DNA of 64,000 bases from Paenibacillus flagellatus (GCF_003217775.1 NZ_QJVJ01000012.1:64001-128000), one strand, 5' to 3'. Counted from the stretch's first letter, positions 10,401 through 18,228 are shown. Numbers and translations are program-made. Notes: generated from the sequence alone by a model not told the origin.

Positions 10401-10596
10401 CCGCCCGTTCGAGAGCGCCTCTCTGGCCGATACGCTCCGACAGCCCGACGTCTGGTCGACGTACGAATCCGGAACGGCGGGCAGGCCGACGGCGATCGAG
10501 GTGGGCCGGACCGGGCGGTACGTCCGAGTGCAGCTTTCCGGGACGAACCCGCTCAGCCTGGCGGAAGTTCAGGTCATTTCGTCCGGCAATCCGTAA
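7483..10596 (+). CDS. Secreted polysaccharide lyase family 8 (hyaluronate/chondroitin lyase type)
   Basis: The product has 1,037 residues with a signal peptide cleaved near SAVSA-A and GAAGGAGG before the ATG. The N-terminal alpha toroid contains NNWWDWEIG. Catalytic residues are readable: N207 in TGANR, H257 in FVFHDN, Y266 in YTGSYG and R320 in NGRS. The N-to-H (50) and H-to-Y (9) spacings equal those I recall for Streptococcus pneumoniae hyaluronate lyase (N349, H399, Y408), and differ from Bacillus GL1 xanthan lyase (N194, H246, Y255). After the PL8 beta domains come a NEW3-like domain (NVAVTVTNLGERTPGGTLEL) and a C-terminal F5/8-type (discoidin, CBM32/47-like) domain starting NVAAGKPASQSSTAFGG. 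It should cut uronic-acid polysaccharides by beta-elimination, feeding the GH88 enzyme at 26,243. Exact substrate unproven. Confidence 0.92.
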   Translation: MRKMLLLLIVFAIAIPVLYGSAVSAADEYDALRLKWRDYLTGGTEVDPSDPDYAKAIERIARSVTNAEGTGVWDRMNKAPDRGYLWSDLTSTTNSAQVSSHYTRLKEMALAFATPGSPLFGDERLKNDIVGGLDWTYANRYNERKSEYNNWWDWEIGSPMLLADTMTLMYDHLSATQIADYVRAIDKFCPDPTKRTNLSNFEETGANRLDKALIVVLRGIVTKSAAKIEQGRDAMSQVFPYVTKDDGFYRDGSFVFHDNLAYTGSYGSVLLGDIAKLLYLLTGSSWQVTDPNLDNAFRWVTDSFEPLVYRGVMMDMVNGRSISRKDRSMWGPISTIAWMAEFAPPDRAAEYKRIVKGWLTANPWLPSLYEKSGLSAIRMVKSILNDPAVQPKGSLIMSKPFAAMDRYVHLRPGFGFGISMSSARIANFESGTENLKGWYTGDGMTYLYNSDIDQFFDGFWPTVDAMRLPGTTSDGATRRHLRTTSKTWVGGSSIDGLYGTAGMDLDPDNSTLGGKKSWFLFDDEIVALGAGLTSTDNRRVETIVENRMIAGDNAFTVNGEAMPSELGWSETMESVSWAHLAGSRPGADIGYYFPDRPTVNGLREQRTGSWSDINTLMNPTEPITRNYLSLSLDHGTNPSGESYSYVLLPNRDAASTGSYGADPDVGVLSNTERLQAVRERKLGVTGLNFWQDGTYDFVRSYQPASVMIKEDGDELTVAVSDPTMLQEKLTIELGKSAVSVLSADETVAVTRKAPYIRLDIDTAGSLGRTHTVKLRINPASRNHLPDVNRVTVDIAESRLYRGDSANVAVTVTNLGERTPGGTLELRLPDGWTANGPLRYPIRSLGPDESATVTATVYVPSNAAYARHRITAVQKTGNATFEGSDAVDVVKRNVAAGKPASQSSTAFGGVPERAVDGNTNGAYSAGSVSHTAPEAQPYWQTDLGADYLVDEIVLWNRTDCCSNRLSQYYVFVSDRPFESASLADTLRQPDVWSTYESGTAGRPTAIEVGRTGRYVRVQLSGTNPLSLAEVQVISSGNP

Positions 10597-10605
10597 AAAA
10601 AGGCA
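10536..10605 (+). repeat. Left copy of the ~65-bp direct repeat (3' end of PL8 gene)
   Basis: The last 20 codons of the PL8 gene plus its stop and the following A-rich stretch recur almost unchanged at 18,160-18,228, with one substitution (GGTCATTT versus GGCCATTT) and one A fewer. The two copies bracket the SLH protein and two-component genes. Confidence 0.9.
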
Positions 10606-10610
10606 CGGCA

Positions 10611-10700
10611 AAACCGGCTGAAGGATACGACGCTCGCGTTTGCGACCCCGGGCCTCCGCTGTCTGGCGACGAGCGGCCGAAAAACGATATCGTCGGGGAA
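10611..10700 (+). pseudogene. Ghost fragment of an internal PL8 segment
   Basis: About 90 bases align with the PL8 coding sequence at about 7,793-7,880 (encoding RLKEMALAFATPG and FGDERLKNDIVGG). The alignment has many substitutions and small indels, and no usable reading frame remains. It abuts the intact PL8 stop and so derives from a second, now lost PL8 paralogue rather than from the intact gene's own 3' part. Confidence 0.75.
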
Positions 10701-10788
10701 GTCGAGATCGAGCGCCCGCGTTAGACGGACTTTCCGATTCTTCCAGCGGAATCCCGCCGAGTAGCGCCCCGATTCACCTAACGCTAAA

Positions 10789-10853
10789 TCAACGGGTCGA
10801 AGGTTTCCCGCAACGACGTTCAGTCGTTCCTGGGGATACCTTCGACCCGTTGA
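10789..10853. terminator. Long nested hairpin between convergent genes
   Basis: A 21-base arm (10,789-10,809) pairs with 10,833-10,853 with one mismatch. Inside the loop a second stem AACGAC/GTCGTT forms. No T tract follows on either strand, so it may be a bidirectional terminator of unusual type, a transcript-end stabiliser or the palindromic remnant of an element. Confidence 0.55.
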
Positions 10854-10866
10854 ATCTGCCGGTATA

Positions 10867-13800
10867 TTAAGCTTGAGAATCCAATATTCGAAGAAGCAGC
10901 GTCACGGCCTCCGCTCGCGTCGCTTGGCCTAGCGGGTCGAACCGATTGTCGTCCGCGCCTTCCAGCAAGCCCGATGCGCGGAGGGCGGCTGCCGCTCCCT
11001 TGGCCCAAGCCGGGATAAGTTCGTCATCCGAGAATCCGGTGGCGGAGCCGGTCGGAGCGGATACGTTCACCGCCGCCGCGATCATCGCCGCCATCTCCGC
11101 ACGCGTCACCTCGGCATTCGGGCGGAAGGTACCGTCAGCATAGCCTTTGACGATTCCCGCCTCCGCCGCTTGGGCGATAGCTTCCTTCGACCAGTCCCCG
11201 AATTCCTCCGCATCTGCGAAAGTCGGTGCCGTGCCGGACGGCGGGAGCTTCAGCGCTCTCGTCAGCATGACCGCGAATTCCGCCCGGGTTACCGTACGAT
11301 CCGGCTGGAACGTGCCGTCGGCGTACCCGGCCACGAAGCCGGCGCTTACCGCCTGTCGAATGTTCGCTTCAGCCCAATGTCCCGCCGTATCCCGGAAGGT
11401 GATTTCCTCGATCGGCGTTTCCGGCGCTCCCGGCGTTTCCGGCCCGGCCTTCTCGTCTACGGCAAACACGGCGAATTTTGTGAAATGGTCGACCTCCACG
11501 CGAATTTGATTGCCGGTGACCTCGCCGCCTACTTCCACCCATTCCCGCTTCTTTTCGTCGAAATAAAACACGACCGGCTTTTGATCGGGCCGCAAGCTGC
11601 CGGGATCGAACGAAAAGATCAACGCGACCGGCTCATCGAAGTTTTCCGTCATGCTTTTCGTGATTTCGTAGATCTTGCTGACCAAAATGTCTTGGCCTGT
11701 CGGCAGATCTTGATGGTCCTTCACTTCTTCGATCGCGATTCGCAGCGCCCGGTCGGAAGCGCCGGCGGGAACGACGACCTTGATCGCGTCGTTCAGGCTC
11801 ACTTCGCCCGATTGCCCCGCGGACAATGACAGCTCGCCGTTATCCGAAATCCGGTTATTGTTGGAAGGGGCGGGCCCGGAGGACGAGGGGGCCGGGGAAG
11901 ACGAGTCGGATGGGGACGACGAGTCGGCCGCCCGCGTCACCGTTACCGTATACGTCTTCGTCGTCACGCCGTCCGGCGCCGTCACGACGATCGTGATCGC
12001 GTTGCCGCCGACATGGAGCGCGATCGCGTCCGACGCCGAGCCGCTTGCGACCGTCTTGCCGTTTACCGTCAACGTCGCACCGGCTTCGGCTGTCGTCGGC
12101 GTCACCGTTACGCTGCTTACATCGTTCGGCACGCTGGCGGTGTAACCCGCAGTTTCCGCCGTGAACGACGGGGTCAGCGCAGCACCGCCGGAGAGCGCGA
12201 GCCCGCTCAGGTTCGCGTTGCCGATCGGCGCCGGCTCCGCCCGCGTCACCGTTACCGTATACGTCTTCGTCGTCACGCCGTCCGCCGCCGTGACGACGAT
12301 CGTGATCGTGTTGCCGCCGACGTTTAACGGGATCAGGCTCGACGCGTCTCCGCTAAGCACCTTCTTGCCGTTCACCGTCATGGCCGCGGCGGGCTGTGCC
12401 AGAGTCGGCGTAACCGCAATGCTGTCCACCGCATGAGGCACGCTCGACGTATAACTCGTCGTCTCCGCCGCGAAAGTCGGATGGAGCGCCGCGCCGCCGG
12501 AGAGCGTCAGCCCCTTCAAGTCGGCATTGAAAAGCGGAGATTTCGCCCGTATCACCGTCACCGTGTACGTCTTCGTCGTCTTGCCGTCCGCCGCCGTCAC
12601 GACGACCGTAATCGCGTTGCCGCCCACGTCCAGCGCGATCGCGTCCGATGCCGAGCCGCTTGCGACCGCCTTGCCGTTCACCGTCACCGTCGCGCCTGCG
12701 TCCGCGGTCGTCGGCGTCACCGTCATTTCGCTCACGGCGTTCGATACGCCCGCCGTGTAGCTCGTCGTCCCCGCCGCGAACGTCGGGTTGAGCTCCGCGC
12801 CGCCGGAAAGCGCGAGTCCGCTCAGGTTCGCGTCGCTGCCGGGAAGCGGCGTCGGCTCCGCGCGCGTTACCGTAATCGTGTACGTCTTCGTCGTCACGCC
12901 GTCCGCGGCCGTCACGACGACCGTAATCGCGTTGCCGCCCAAGTCCAGCGCGATCGCGTCCGACACCGCGCCGCTTGCGACCGTCTTGCCGTTCACCGTC
13001 ACCGTCGCAACGGGGTCGGCTGTCGTCGGCGTCACCGTTACGCTGCCCACGTCGTTCGGCACGTTCGACGTGTACCCTGTAGTCTCCGCGGCGAACGCCG
13101 GGGTCAGCGCTGCGCCGCCGGAGAGCGCGAGCCCGCTCAGGTTCGCGTTGCCGATCGGCGCCGGCTCCGCCCGCGTCACCGTTACCGTATACGTCTTCGT
13201 CGTCACGCCGTCCGCCGCCGTCACGACGATCGTGATCGTGTTGCCGCCGACGTTTAACGGGATCAGGCTCGACGCGTCTCCGCTAAGCACCTTCTTGCCG
13301 TTCACCGTCATGGTCGCGGCGGGCTGCGCCAGCGTAGGCGTAACCGCAATGCCGTCCACCGCATGAGGCACGCTCGCCGTGTAGCTCGTCGTCCCCGCCG
13401 CGAACGCCGGATTGAGCGCCGCGCCGCCGGAGAGCGCCAGCCCCTTCAAGTCGGCATTGACCAGCGGCGATTTCGACCGCACCACCGTCACCGTATACGT
13501 CTTCGTCGTCTTGCCGTCCGCCGCCGTGACGACGACCGTAATCGTGTTGCTGCCGTCCTGGAGCGCGATCGCGTCCGATGCCGCGCCGCTTGCGACCGGC
13601 TTGCCGTTCACCGTCACCTTCGCTCCCGCGTCTGCGGTCGTCGGCGTCACCGTCATTTCGCTCACGGCGTCCGATACGCCCGCGACGTAGCTCGTCGTCC
13701 CCGACGCGAACGCCGGGGCCAGTTCCGCGCCGCCGGAAAGCGCAAGCCCGCTCAGGTCCGCGTTGCCGATCGGCGCCGGCGCCGCCCGCGTCACCGTAAT

Positions 13801-15774
13801 CGTGTACGTCTTCGTCCCCACGCCGTCCGCCGCCGTCACGTCGACCTTGATCGTGTTGCCGCCGACGTCCAGCGCGATCGCATCCGACGCCGAGCCGCTT
13901 GCGACCGCCTTGCCGTTCACCGTCACCGTCGCGCCTTCGTCCATCGTCGTCGGCGTCACGGTTACGCTGCTCACGTCGTTCGGCACGTTCACCGCATAGC
14001 GTCCGGTCGAGCTGTCGAACGCGGGGGCGAGCGCCCCTCCGGACAACGACAAGCCGCTCAGATCCGCCACGCTGTATTGCACGATCGTCCCGCCTTCCCC
14101 GACCGCCACATACATCCCTTTGCCGTAGGCGAAGCTGCGAAGCGTCTTCGTCGTTGCCCACGACAAGTCGCTCCACTCGACTCCGTTGGCGGAAGACTTG
14201 ATCGTGCCGCCGTTGCCGACGGTGAAGAACCGGCCGTTGGCGAAGGCCACGCCGAAAATATGCTCGCTTAAATACGGAGTGCGCTCCTCCCAAGTGACGC
14301 CGCCGTCCTCGGAAACCAGAACCGTACCCACCGAGCCCCCGGCCAAAAAGATGCCGTTGCCGTACCGGACGCTTCCCAAAAACAGATCCGTCCCCGAGAC
14401 GCGGGGCGTCCAGTTGTCGCCGTCCGGGGACGTCACGATCGTTCCGTTCTCCCCTACCGCCACGAACATGCCGCCGCCGAAGGCTACCCCGTAGAATAGC
14501 TCGGTCGTTCCGGCGGAACGGGTCGCCCAGGTTTCCCCGTCAAAAGAAGACAGGATCACCCCTCCGCTGCCGACCGCCACGAACTTGCCGTTGCCGTAGA
14601 CGACGCTCCAGATCGGATTCGTCGTCCCCGACGTTGCCTGATGGTTCGTCCACGAAACGCCGTCGGCGGAGTTCAGGACCATGCCGCCGTACCCGACCGC
14701 CACGAATCGGGAATTGCCATAGGCGATGCCGAGCAAGCCGTAATCGACGCCCGACGAGCGCGCCGTCCAGTCGATGCCGTTGTCGGAGGTGACGATCGTA
14801 CCGGCCGCGCCGACCGCCGCGAACCTGCCGTCCCCGTAATCGACCCCGCTTAGGTTTTGCATGGTGCCCGAATCGGGCGTCGTCCAGGTCGACCCTTCGC
14901 TCGGAATGAACACCGTGCCGGAGGCGCCGGCGACGACGAATATGCCGTTGCCGTATCCGATCCCATAGAGCGTATTCATCGTTCCCGAGGATCGACTCGT
15001 CCAGTCGATGCCGTCGGCGGAAGTTAACGCGAGACCGTCGGCGCCAACCGCCATAAACTTCCCGTTGCCGTAGGCGACATCGTGCAACATGGAGTACGTC
15101 CCCGTGTCGGCAACCGTCCAGGTCGTTCCGTCCGCCGAATAGAGGGCGATGCCGCTGTACCCTACTACGACAAACTTTCCGTTGGCGAATACCGATGCCG
15201 TCAAATTGCCGCTTATGCCGGCGTCGCGCGCCGTCCACACCGTACCGTCGGTCGAAGTCAGGAGCGTCGACGAAGCGCCTGCCGCGACGTACGTGCCGTT
15301 GCCGTAGGCGATACCTCCCAAATGGTTCGTCGTGCCGGACGATTGCTTCGCCCAGACGATGCCGTCGGCGGAAGTGAGTATCATTCCCTTGTTGCCGACC
15401 GCCACGAACATGCCGTTGCTGTAGACGACGTCGTTCAAGTACTCCATCGTGTCCGACGAGCGCGCCGTCCACTGAATCCCGTCGACGGAAGTGAGGATCG
15501 TGCCGAACATCCCTGTCGCCACGTAGGTCCCCCCGCCATAGGCGACGGCATACAGATCCATATGGGTTCCCGAGCTTCGACTCGTCCACGTCGTCCCGTC
15601 GGGGGATGTTTGCACGGCTCCTTCGTCCCCCACGGCGACGAACAACCCCCCTCCGTATTCGACGGCTCTCATGCTGCCGGAAGCGGCGGACGACGGAGAC
15701 GGGAGCATCCCCAGCAACAAAAACATCATCGTCCATATCGCGATGCTACGTTTGATGATCAATGCCTCACACAC
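10867..15774 (-). CDS. Giant SLH surface protein: 14 beta-propeller repeats, 7 cadherin-like domains, 3 SLH domains
   Basis: The product has 1,635 residues. The chosen start is GTG at 15,774, with GGAG 5 bases upstream, followed by a hydrophobic signal sequence. Residues about 33-560 hold 14 repeats of about 41 residues (AYGNGKFMAVG, LTSADGIDWTSRSSGT), a YCF48/BNR-like propeller count of exactly two times seven. Seven cadherin-like beta-sandwich domains follow (each ADLSGLALSGGA... to TKTYTVTVTR). Then come a Ser/Pro linker, a ZU5-like domain (VVPAGASDRALRIAIEEV), and three SLH domains (DTAGHWAEANIRQAV, FADAEEFGDWSKEAI, GFSDDELIPAWAKGA) that would bind pyruvylated wall polymer. A cell-surface adhesion or sensing protein is inferred. 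It is divergent from, and probably controlled by, the neighbouring two-component system. Confidence 0.9.
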   Translation of the reverse strand: MCEALIIKRSIAIWTMMFLLLGMLPSPSSAASGSMRAVEYGGGLFVAVGDEGAVQTSPDGTTWTSRSSGTHMDLYAVAYGGGTYVATGMFGTILTSVDGIQWTARSSDTMEYLNDVVYSNGMFVAVGNKGMILTSADGIVWAKQSSGTTNHLGGIAYGNGTYVAAGASSTLLTSTDGTVWTARDAGISGNLTASVFANGKFVVVGYSGIALYSADGTTWTVADTGTYSMLHDVAYGNGKFMAVGADGLALTSADGIDWTSRSSGTMNTLYGIGYGNGIFVVAGASGTVFIPSEGSTWTTPDSGTMQNLSGVDYGDGRFAAVGAAGTIVTSDNGIDWTARSSGVDYGLLGIAYGNSRFVAVGYGGMVLNSADGVSWTNHQATSGTTNPIWSVVYGNGKFVAVGSGGVILSSFDGETWATRSAGTTELFYGVAFGGGMFVAVGENGTIVTSPDGDNWTPRVSGTDLFLGSVRYGNGIFLAGGSVGTVLVSEDGGVTWEERTPYLSEHIFGVAFANGRFFTVGNGGTIKSSANGVEWSDLSWATTKTLRSFAYGKGMYVAVGEGGTIVQYSVADLSGLSLSGGALAPAFDSSTGRYAVNVPNDVSSVTVTPTTMDEGATVTVNGKAVASGSASDAIALDVGGNTIKVDVTAADGVGTKTYTITVTRAAPAPIGNADLSGLALSGGAELAPAFASGTTSYVAGVSDAVSEMTVTPTTADAGAKVTVNGKPVASGAASDAIALQDGSNTITVVVTAADGKTTKTYTVTVVRSKSPLVNADLKGLALSGGAALNPAFAAGTTSYTASVPHAVDGIAVTPTLAQPAATMTVNGKKVLSGDASSLIPLNVGGNTITIVVTAADGVTTKTYTVTVTRAEPAPIGNANLSGLALSGGAALTPAFAAETTGYTSNVPNDVGSVTVTPTTADPVATVTVNGKTVASGAVSDAIALDLGGNAITVVVTAADGVTTKTYTITVTRAEPTPLPGSDANLSGLALSGGAELNPTFAAGTTSYTAGVSNAVSEMTVTPTTADAGATVTVNGKAVASGSASDAIALDVGGNAITVVVTAADGKTTKTYTVTVIRAKSPLFNADLKGLTLSGGAALHPTFAAETTSYTSSVPHAVDSIAVTPTLAQPAAAMTVNGKKVLSGDASSLIPLNVGGNTITIVVTAADGVTTKTYTVTVTRAEPAPIGNANLSGLALSGGAALTPSFTAETAGYTASVPNDVSSVTVTPTTAEAGATLTVNGKTVASGSASDAIALHVGGNAITIVVTAPDGVTTKTYTVTVTRAADSSSPSDSSSPAPSSSGPAPSNNNRISDNGELSLSAGQSGEVSLNDAIKVVVPAGASDRALRIAIEEVKDHQDLPTGQDILVSKIYEITKSMTENFDEPVALIFSFDPGSLRPDQKPVVFYFDEKKREWVEVGGEVTGNQIRVEVDHFTKFAVFAVDEKAGPETPGAPETPIEEITFRDTAGHWAEANIRQAVSAGFVAGYADGTFQPDRTVTRAEFAVMLTRALKLPPSGTAPTFADAEEFGDWSKEAIAQAAEAGIVKGYADGTFRPNAEVTRAEMAAMIAAAVNVSAPTGSATGFSDDELIPAWAKGAAAALRASGLLEGADDNRFDPLGQATRAEAVTLLLRILDSQA
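11930..13770 (-). repeat. Two ~930-bp DNA repeats encoding a three-domain A-B-C unit
   Basis: Within the SLH protein gene, cadherin-like domains 2-3-4 and 5-6-7 form the same A-B-C order. At DNA level 12,199-12,419 and 13,129-13,349 differ at only a few positions, with a 930-base period. Domain 1 resembles type C. This points to a recent in-frame duplication of three domains and makes the region prone to length change and assembly collapse. Confidence 0.85.
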
Positions 15775-15810
15775 CTTTGCTCCATATTGTCGATTGCCTG
15801 ATTCCTTTTT

Positions 15811-15856
15811 ATTGTAGAGGGGGATTCTTCCCCCGTATCTTAATGAAGTCTTAATG
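15811..15856. promoter_or_regulatory. Response-regulator direct repeat in the divergent SLH/two-component promoter region
   Basis: A perfect 8-base direct repeat TCTTAATG sits at 15,838-15,845 and 15,849-15,856, an 11-base period typical of OmpR/PhoB-family sites. On the minus strand TACAAT (15,816 to 15,811) is a good -10 for the SLH gene with no good -35; the repeats lie just upstream, as in activator-dependent promoters. GGGGGATTCTTCCCCC (about 15,819-15,834) is a further inverted repeat. On the plus strand TGCTATGAT (15,902-15,910) is an extended -10 for the regulator gene. Confidence 0.6.
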
Positions 15857-15947
15857 GAATGTACCGCCGCGAAGGCGACGATGTTCTTTTGGCACCGCTC
15901 CTGCTATGATGGAATCGCAGCCTATGTGCGGGGGAGAGGTCGAGTTT

Positions 15948-16637
15948 ATGGAACGGATTTTGATCGTTGACGACGAGCCGGAAATTCGCGAGCTGATCCG
16001 GTTTCATCTGGAGCGCGCGGGATGGGAAACCGTCGAGGCGGAGTCCGGACGACAGGCGATCGAACGGCTTCGGGAGAGGCCCGTCTCGCTAATCGTGCTG
16101 GACATCATGATGGATGACGGCGACGGCTTCGAGCTGCTGCGCCATACAAGGGAGCATTGCCCGGACACGCTCGTGATCGCGCTTAGCGCACGCCGCGAGG
16201 TGCAGGATAAAATCGACGCGCTTGGCCTCGGAGCGGACGACTACGTCACCAAGCCGTTCAGTCCGATGGAGCTGCAAGCCCGAATCCAGGCCCACTTCCG
16301 CCGGCACCGTCCCGACGGACATCATCGGCCGGATGTCATCCGGTTGAACAAGCTGGTGCTCGATATCGACAATTTCGTGCTTTATAACGACGGGCGGCGG
16401 CACGACTTGACCCCGGTCGAGTGCGAGCTTCTGCAGTTTCTTATGCGCAACCCCGATCGGGTGCTGACCAAACGGGAAATCTACAAGCACATTTGGCAGC
16501 ATGAAAATTACGACGACAACAACTTGAGCGTGTTTATAAGCCGCATCCGCAAAATGCTCGAAAGCGCCCCCGATTCGCCGGTTCATCTGCATAACATTCG
16601 CGGGGTCGGCTATCGCTTCTCGGGGGACGGGCGATGA
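15948..16637 (+). CDS. OmpR/PhoB-family response regulator
   Basis: The product has 229 residues. The start at ATG 15,948 is chosen because GGGGGAGAGG precedes it and the receiver domain begins at once (MERILIVDDEPEIREL). The phosphoacceptor is D52 in LIVLDIMMDDG and the conserved Lys lies in DYVTKPF. The C-terminal winged helix (LTPVECELLQFLMRNPDRVL, then FISRIRKML) binds DNA. It overlaps the kinase gene by 4 bases (ATGA), so the two are translationally coupled. The candidate target is the TCTTAATG direct repeat upstream, shared with the divergent SLH protein gene, and autoregulation is plausible. Confidence 0.93.
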   Translation: MERILIVDDEPEIRELIRFHLERAGWETVEAESGRQAIERLRERPVSLIVLDIMMDDGDGFELLRHTREHCPDTLVIALSARREVQDKIDALGLGADDYVTKPFSPMELQARIQAHFRRHRPDGHHRPDVIRLNKLVLDIDNFVLYNDGRRHDLTPVECELLQFLMRNPDRVLTKREIYKHIWQHENYDDNNLSVFISRIRKMLESAPDSPVHLHNIRGVGYRFSGDGR

Positions 16638-18064
16638 AGAGCCGCACGAAGCTATGGCTCGTTATGCTGATCGGCGCTGCAAGCAGCATCGTCTTGTTTT
16701 TTACGATTTCCATGGTCACGGGGAAGGCATGGAACAAGGGCTACGACCTGAACTCGCTGAATGCCGTCTCGCAAGGGACGCTGACGTCCATCGAGCGGCA
16801 GAACGCATTCTCGGGAACGCGGCTTCGAGCGATTCTGGACGAAGCGCATGCCCGGCACCCGGAGCTTCGTCTGGAGTGGCTGGCCGCGGACGGATCGACG
16901 CTTTATGATACTTCCGGCCAATCGCACACTTACGACTTCCGCCAATTGGCCGAGCGCTTCGTCCATATGCCGAACAACTTGTGGAGCGAAGACGGCGTGG
17001 TCACGCTCGTGGATACGGCCGAGCATGGCGGACAGTCCTATTATTTGCTGGTAAGCTTGTCCAGCGAGGCGATGAAGCCGGGCCAGATTTACTTTTACTT
17101 GCGCACGTACCAGACGCTGATGGCGTTCGCCTTGCCTTTTCTGGTGGCGGCGCTTTTGCCTTACGGGATTTCCCTATGGTTTTTCTCATCGTCCGATCGG
17201 CGCATTCGAAGGCTCAACACCGCGCTGAATCGGGTCGGGATTCGAAGCGACGCGGTCTTGCTGGAAGACGGATCGAGAGACGAGATCGGCCAGTTGACCC
17301 GGCATTACAATTCGATGGTGGAGCGGATTCGCAGCCAGGCCGCCCAGATCGGGCAGTTCGAAAATCGGCGCAGGCTGCTGCTGTCGAACTTGTCCCACGA
17401 TTTGCGGACGCCGCTGACGATGATTCTCGGCTATGCCGAAACGATCCGCACCGGCGGGTACAAGGACGAAAACGAGCTGCAGACCGGAGCCAAAATTATT
17501 TTGCAGCGCTCCCGGTACATGGACAAGCTGTTGGATCAGCTGCTCGACATCGCCCGGCATGAAGATCATGTGCCGGAGCTTCGTCCGGCCCGGCATAACT
17601 TGTCGGAGCTGCTGCGGAAGATCGTCGCGGACTACCTGTTGGTCTTGGACGGAAAGCCGTTCGAGGTGGCGGCGGACATCCCCGACGACGACATCGAGGT
17701 CGTCTTCGACGCGCCCCTGATCGAACGCGCCTTGCGCAATTTGCTGGACAACGCCGTTCGCTACGGAGGTGACGGACAGTTTCTCGGGGTCGGATTGGAG
17801 GAAACGGCCGATGAGGTGCGGCTGACGGTCCGGGATCGGGGCAAAGGCGTCGCAGTCGAGGACCGGGAACGGATTTTCGAGCGGTTTTACCGCGCCGACG
17901 GCGGGCGCAAAGGCGAGGGGCTCGGTATCGGTCTGTCGATCGTCAAGGAAATTGCGGAGCTGCACCGCGGTACCGTCCGGTTGCTCGCGCCCGCCGAAGA
18001 CGGCGGAGCGGAAACCGTCTTTGAGCTCCGTCTGCCCAAAACGCCCGTTTCGCTAAAAGCGTAA
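16634..18064 (+). CDS. Two-component sensor histidine kinase
   Basis: The product has 476 residues. TM1 is at about residues 7-28 (LWLVMLIGAASSIVLFFTIS), followed by an extracytoplasmic domain of about 125 residues and TM2 at about 157-185. A HAMP linker comes next, then HisKA with the phosphorylated His in NLSHDLRTPLTMILGYAE (about residue 255), then a HATPase domain with N box NLLDNAVRYG, G1 DRGKGVAVED and G2 GEGLGIGLSIVKEIA. It partners the overlapping response regulator. The signal sensed is unknown; the extracytoplasmic domain has no motif I recognise. The gene is followed by a clear terminator, so the pair forms its own operon. Confidence 0.93.
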   Translation: MKSRTKLWLVMLIGAASSIVLFFTISMVTGKAWNKGYDLNSLNAVSQGTLTSIERQNAFSGTRLRAILDEAHARHPELRLEWLAADGSTLYDTSGQSHTYDFRQLAERFVHMPNNLWSEDGVVTLVDTAEHGGQSYYLLVSLSSEAMKPGQIYFYLRTYQTLMAFALPFLVAALLPYGISLWFFSSSDRRIRRLNTALNRVGIRSDAVLLEDGSRDEIGQLTRHYNSMVERIRSQAAQIGQFENRRRLLLSNLSHDLRTPLTMILGYAETIRTGGYKDENELQTGAKIILQRSRYMDKLLDQLLDIARHEDHVPELRPARHNLSELLRKIVADYLLVLDGKPFEVAADIPDDDIEVVFDAPLIERALRNLLDNAVRYGGDGQFLGVGLEETADEVRLTVRDRGKGVAVEDRERIFERFYRADGGRKGEGLGIGLSIVKEIAELHRGTVRLLAPAEDGGAETVFELRLPKTPVSLKA

Positions 18065-18085
18065 ATTCCCCCATTATCCACCTCA

Positions 18086-18124
18086 AGCCGCAGCCCGCCT
18101 CGACAAAGCGGGTTGCGGCTTTTC
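18086..18124 (+). terminator. Rho-independent terminator of the two-component operon
   Basis: AGCCGCAGCCCGC pairs with GCGGGTTGCGGCT around an 11-base loop and is followed by TTTT, 22 bases after the kinase stop. Confidence 0.85.
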
Positions 18125-18159
18125 CCGGTTCATAACGTTGCCCGACGCGTTTGATTGGA

Positions 18160-18228
18160 TTCCGGGACGAACCCGCTCAGCCTGGCGGAAGTTCAGGCCA
18201 TTTCGTCCGGCAATCCGTAAAAAAGGCA
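18160..18228 (+). repeat. Right copy of the ~65-bp direct repeat (orphan PL8 3' end)
   Basis: This orphan copy of the final PL8 codons, the stop and the poly-A stretch nearly matches 10,536-10,605. It has no start or upstream frame, so it is a gene-tail relic. Beyond it the binding-protein gene begins, which is what would naturally follow PL8 in the locus. Confidence 0.88.

Noticed and set aside
7483-10596. Assignment of the PL8 enzyme as a xanthan lyase
   Set aside because: The N-to-H distance is 50, as in hyaluronate and chondroitin lyases, whereas the GL1 xanthan lyase has 52. Still a family-level argument, so the substrate is left open.
11780-14271. Array-like repeats that could be mistaken for CRISPR or a repeat-rich gene on the plus strand
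   Set aside because: The repeats are codon-level copies of cadherin-like domains on the minus strand; the period (about 300 and 930 bases) and lack of unique spacers exclude CRISPR.
10606-18159. Classical mobile element between the PL8 tail copies
   Set aside because: No transposase, integrase, terminal inverted repeats or attachment-site structure is visible; the direct repeats are gene-tail copies only.
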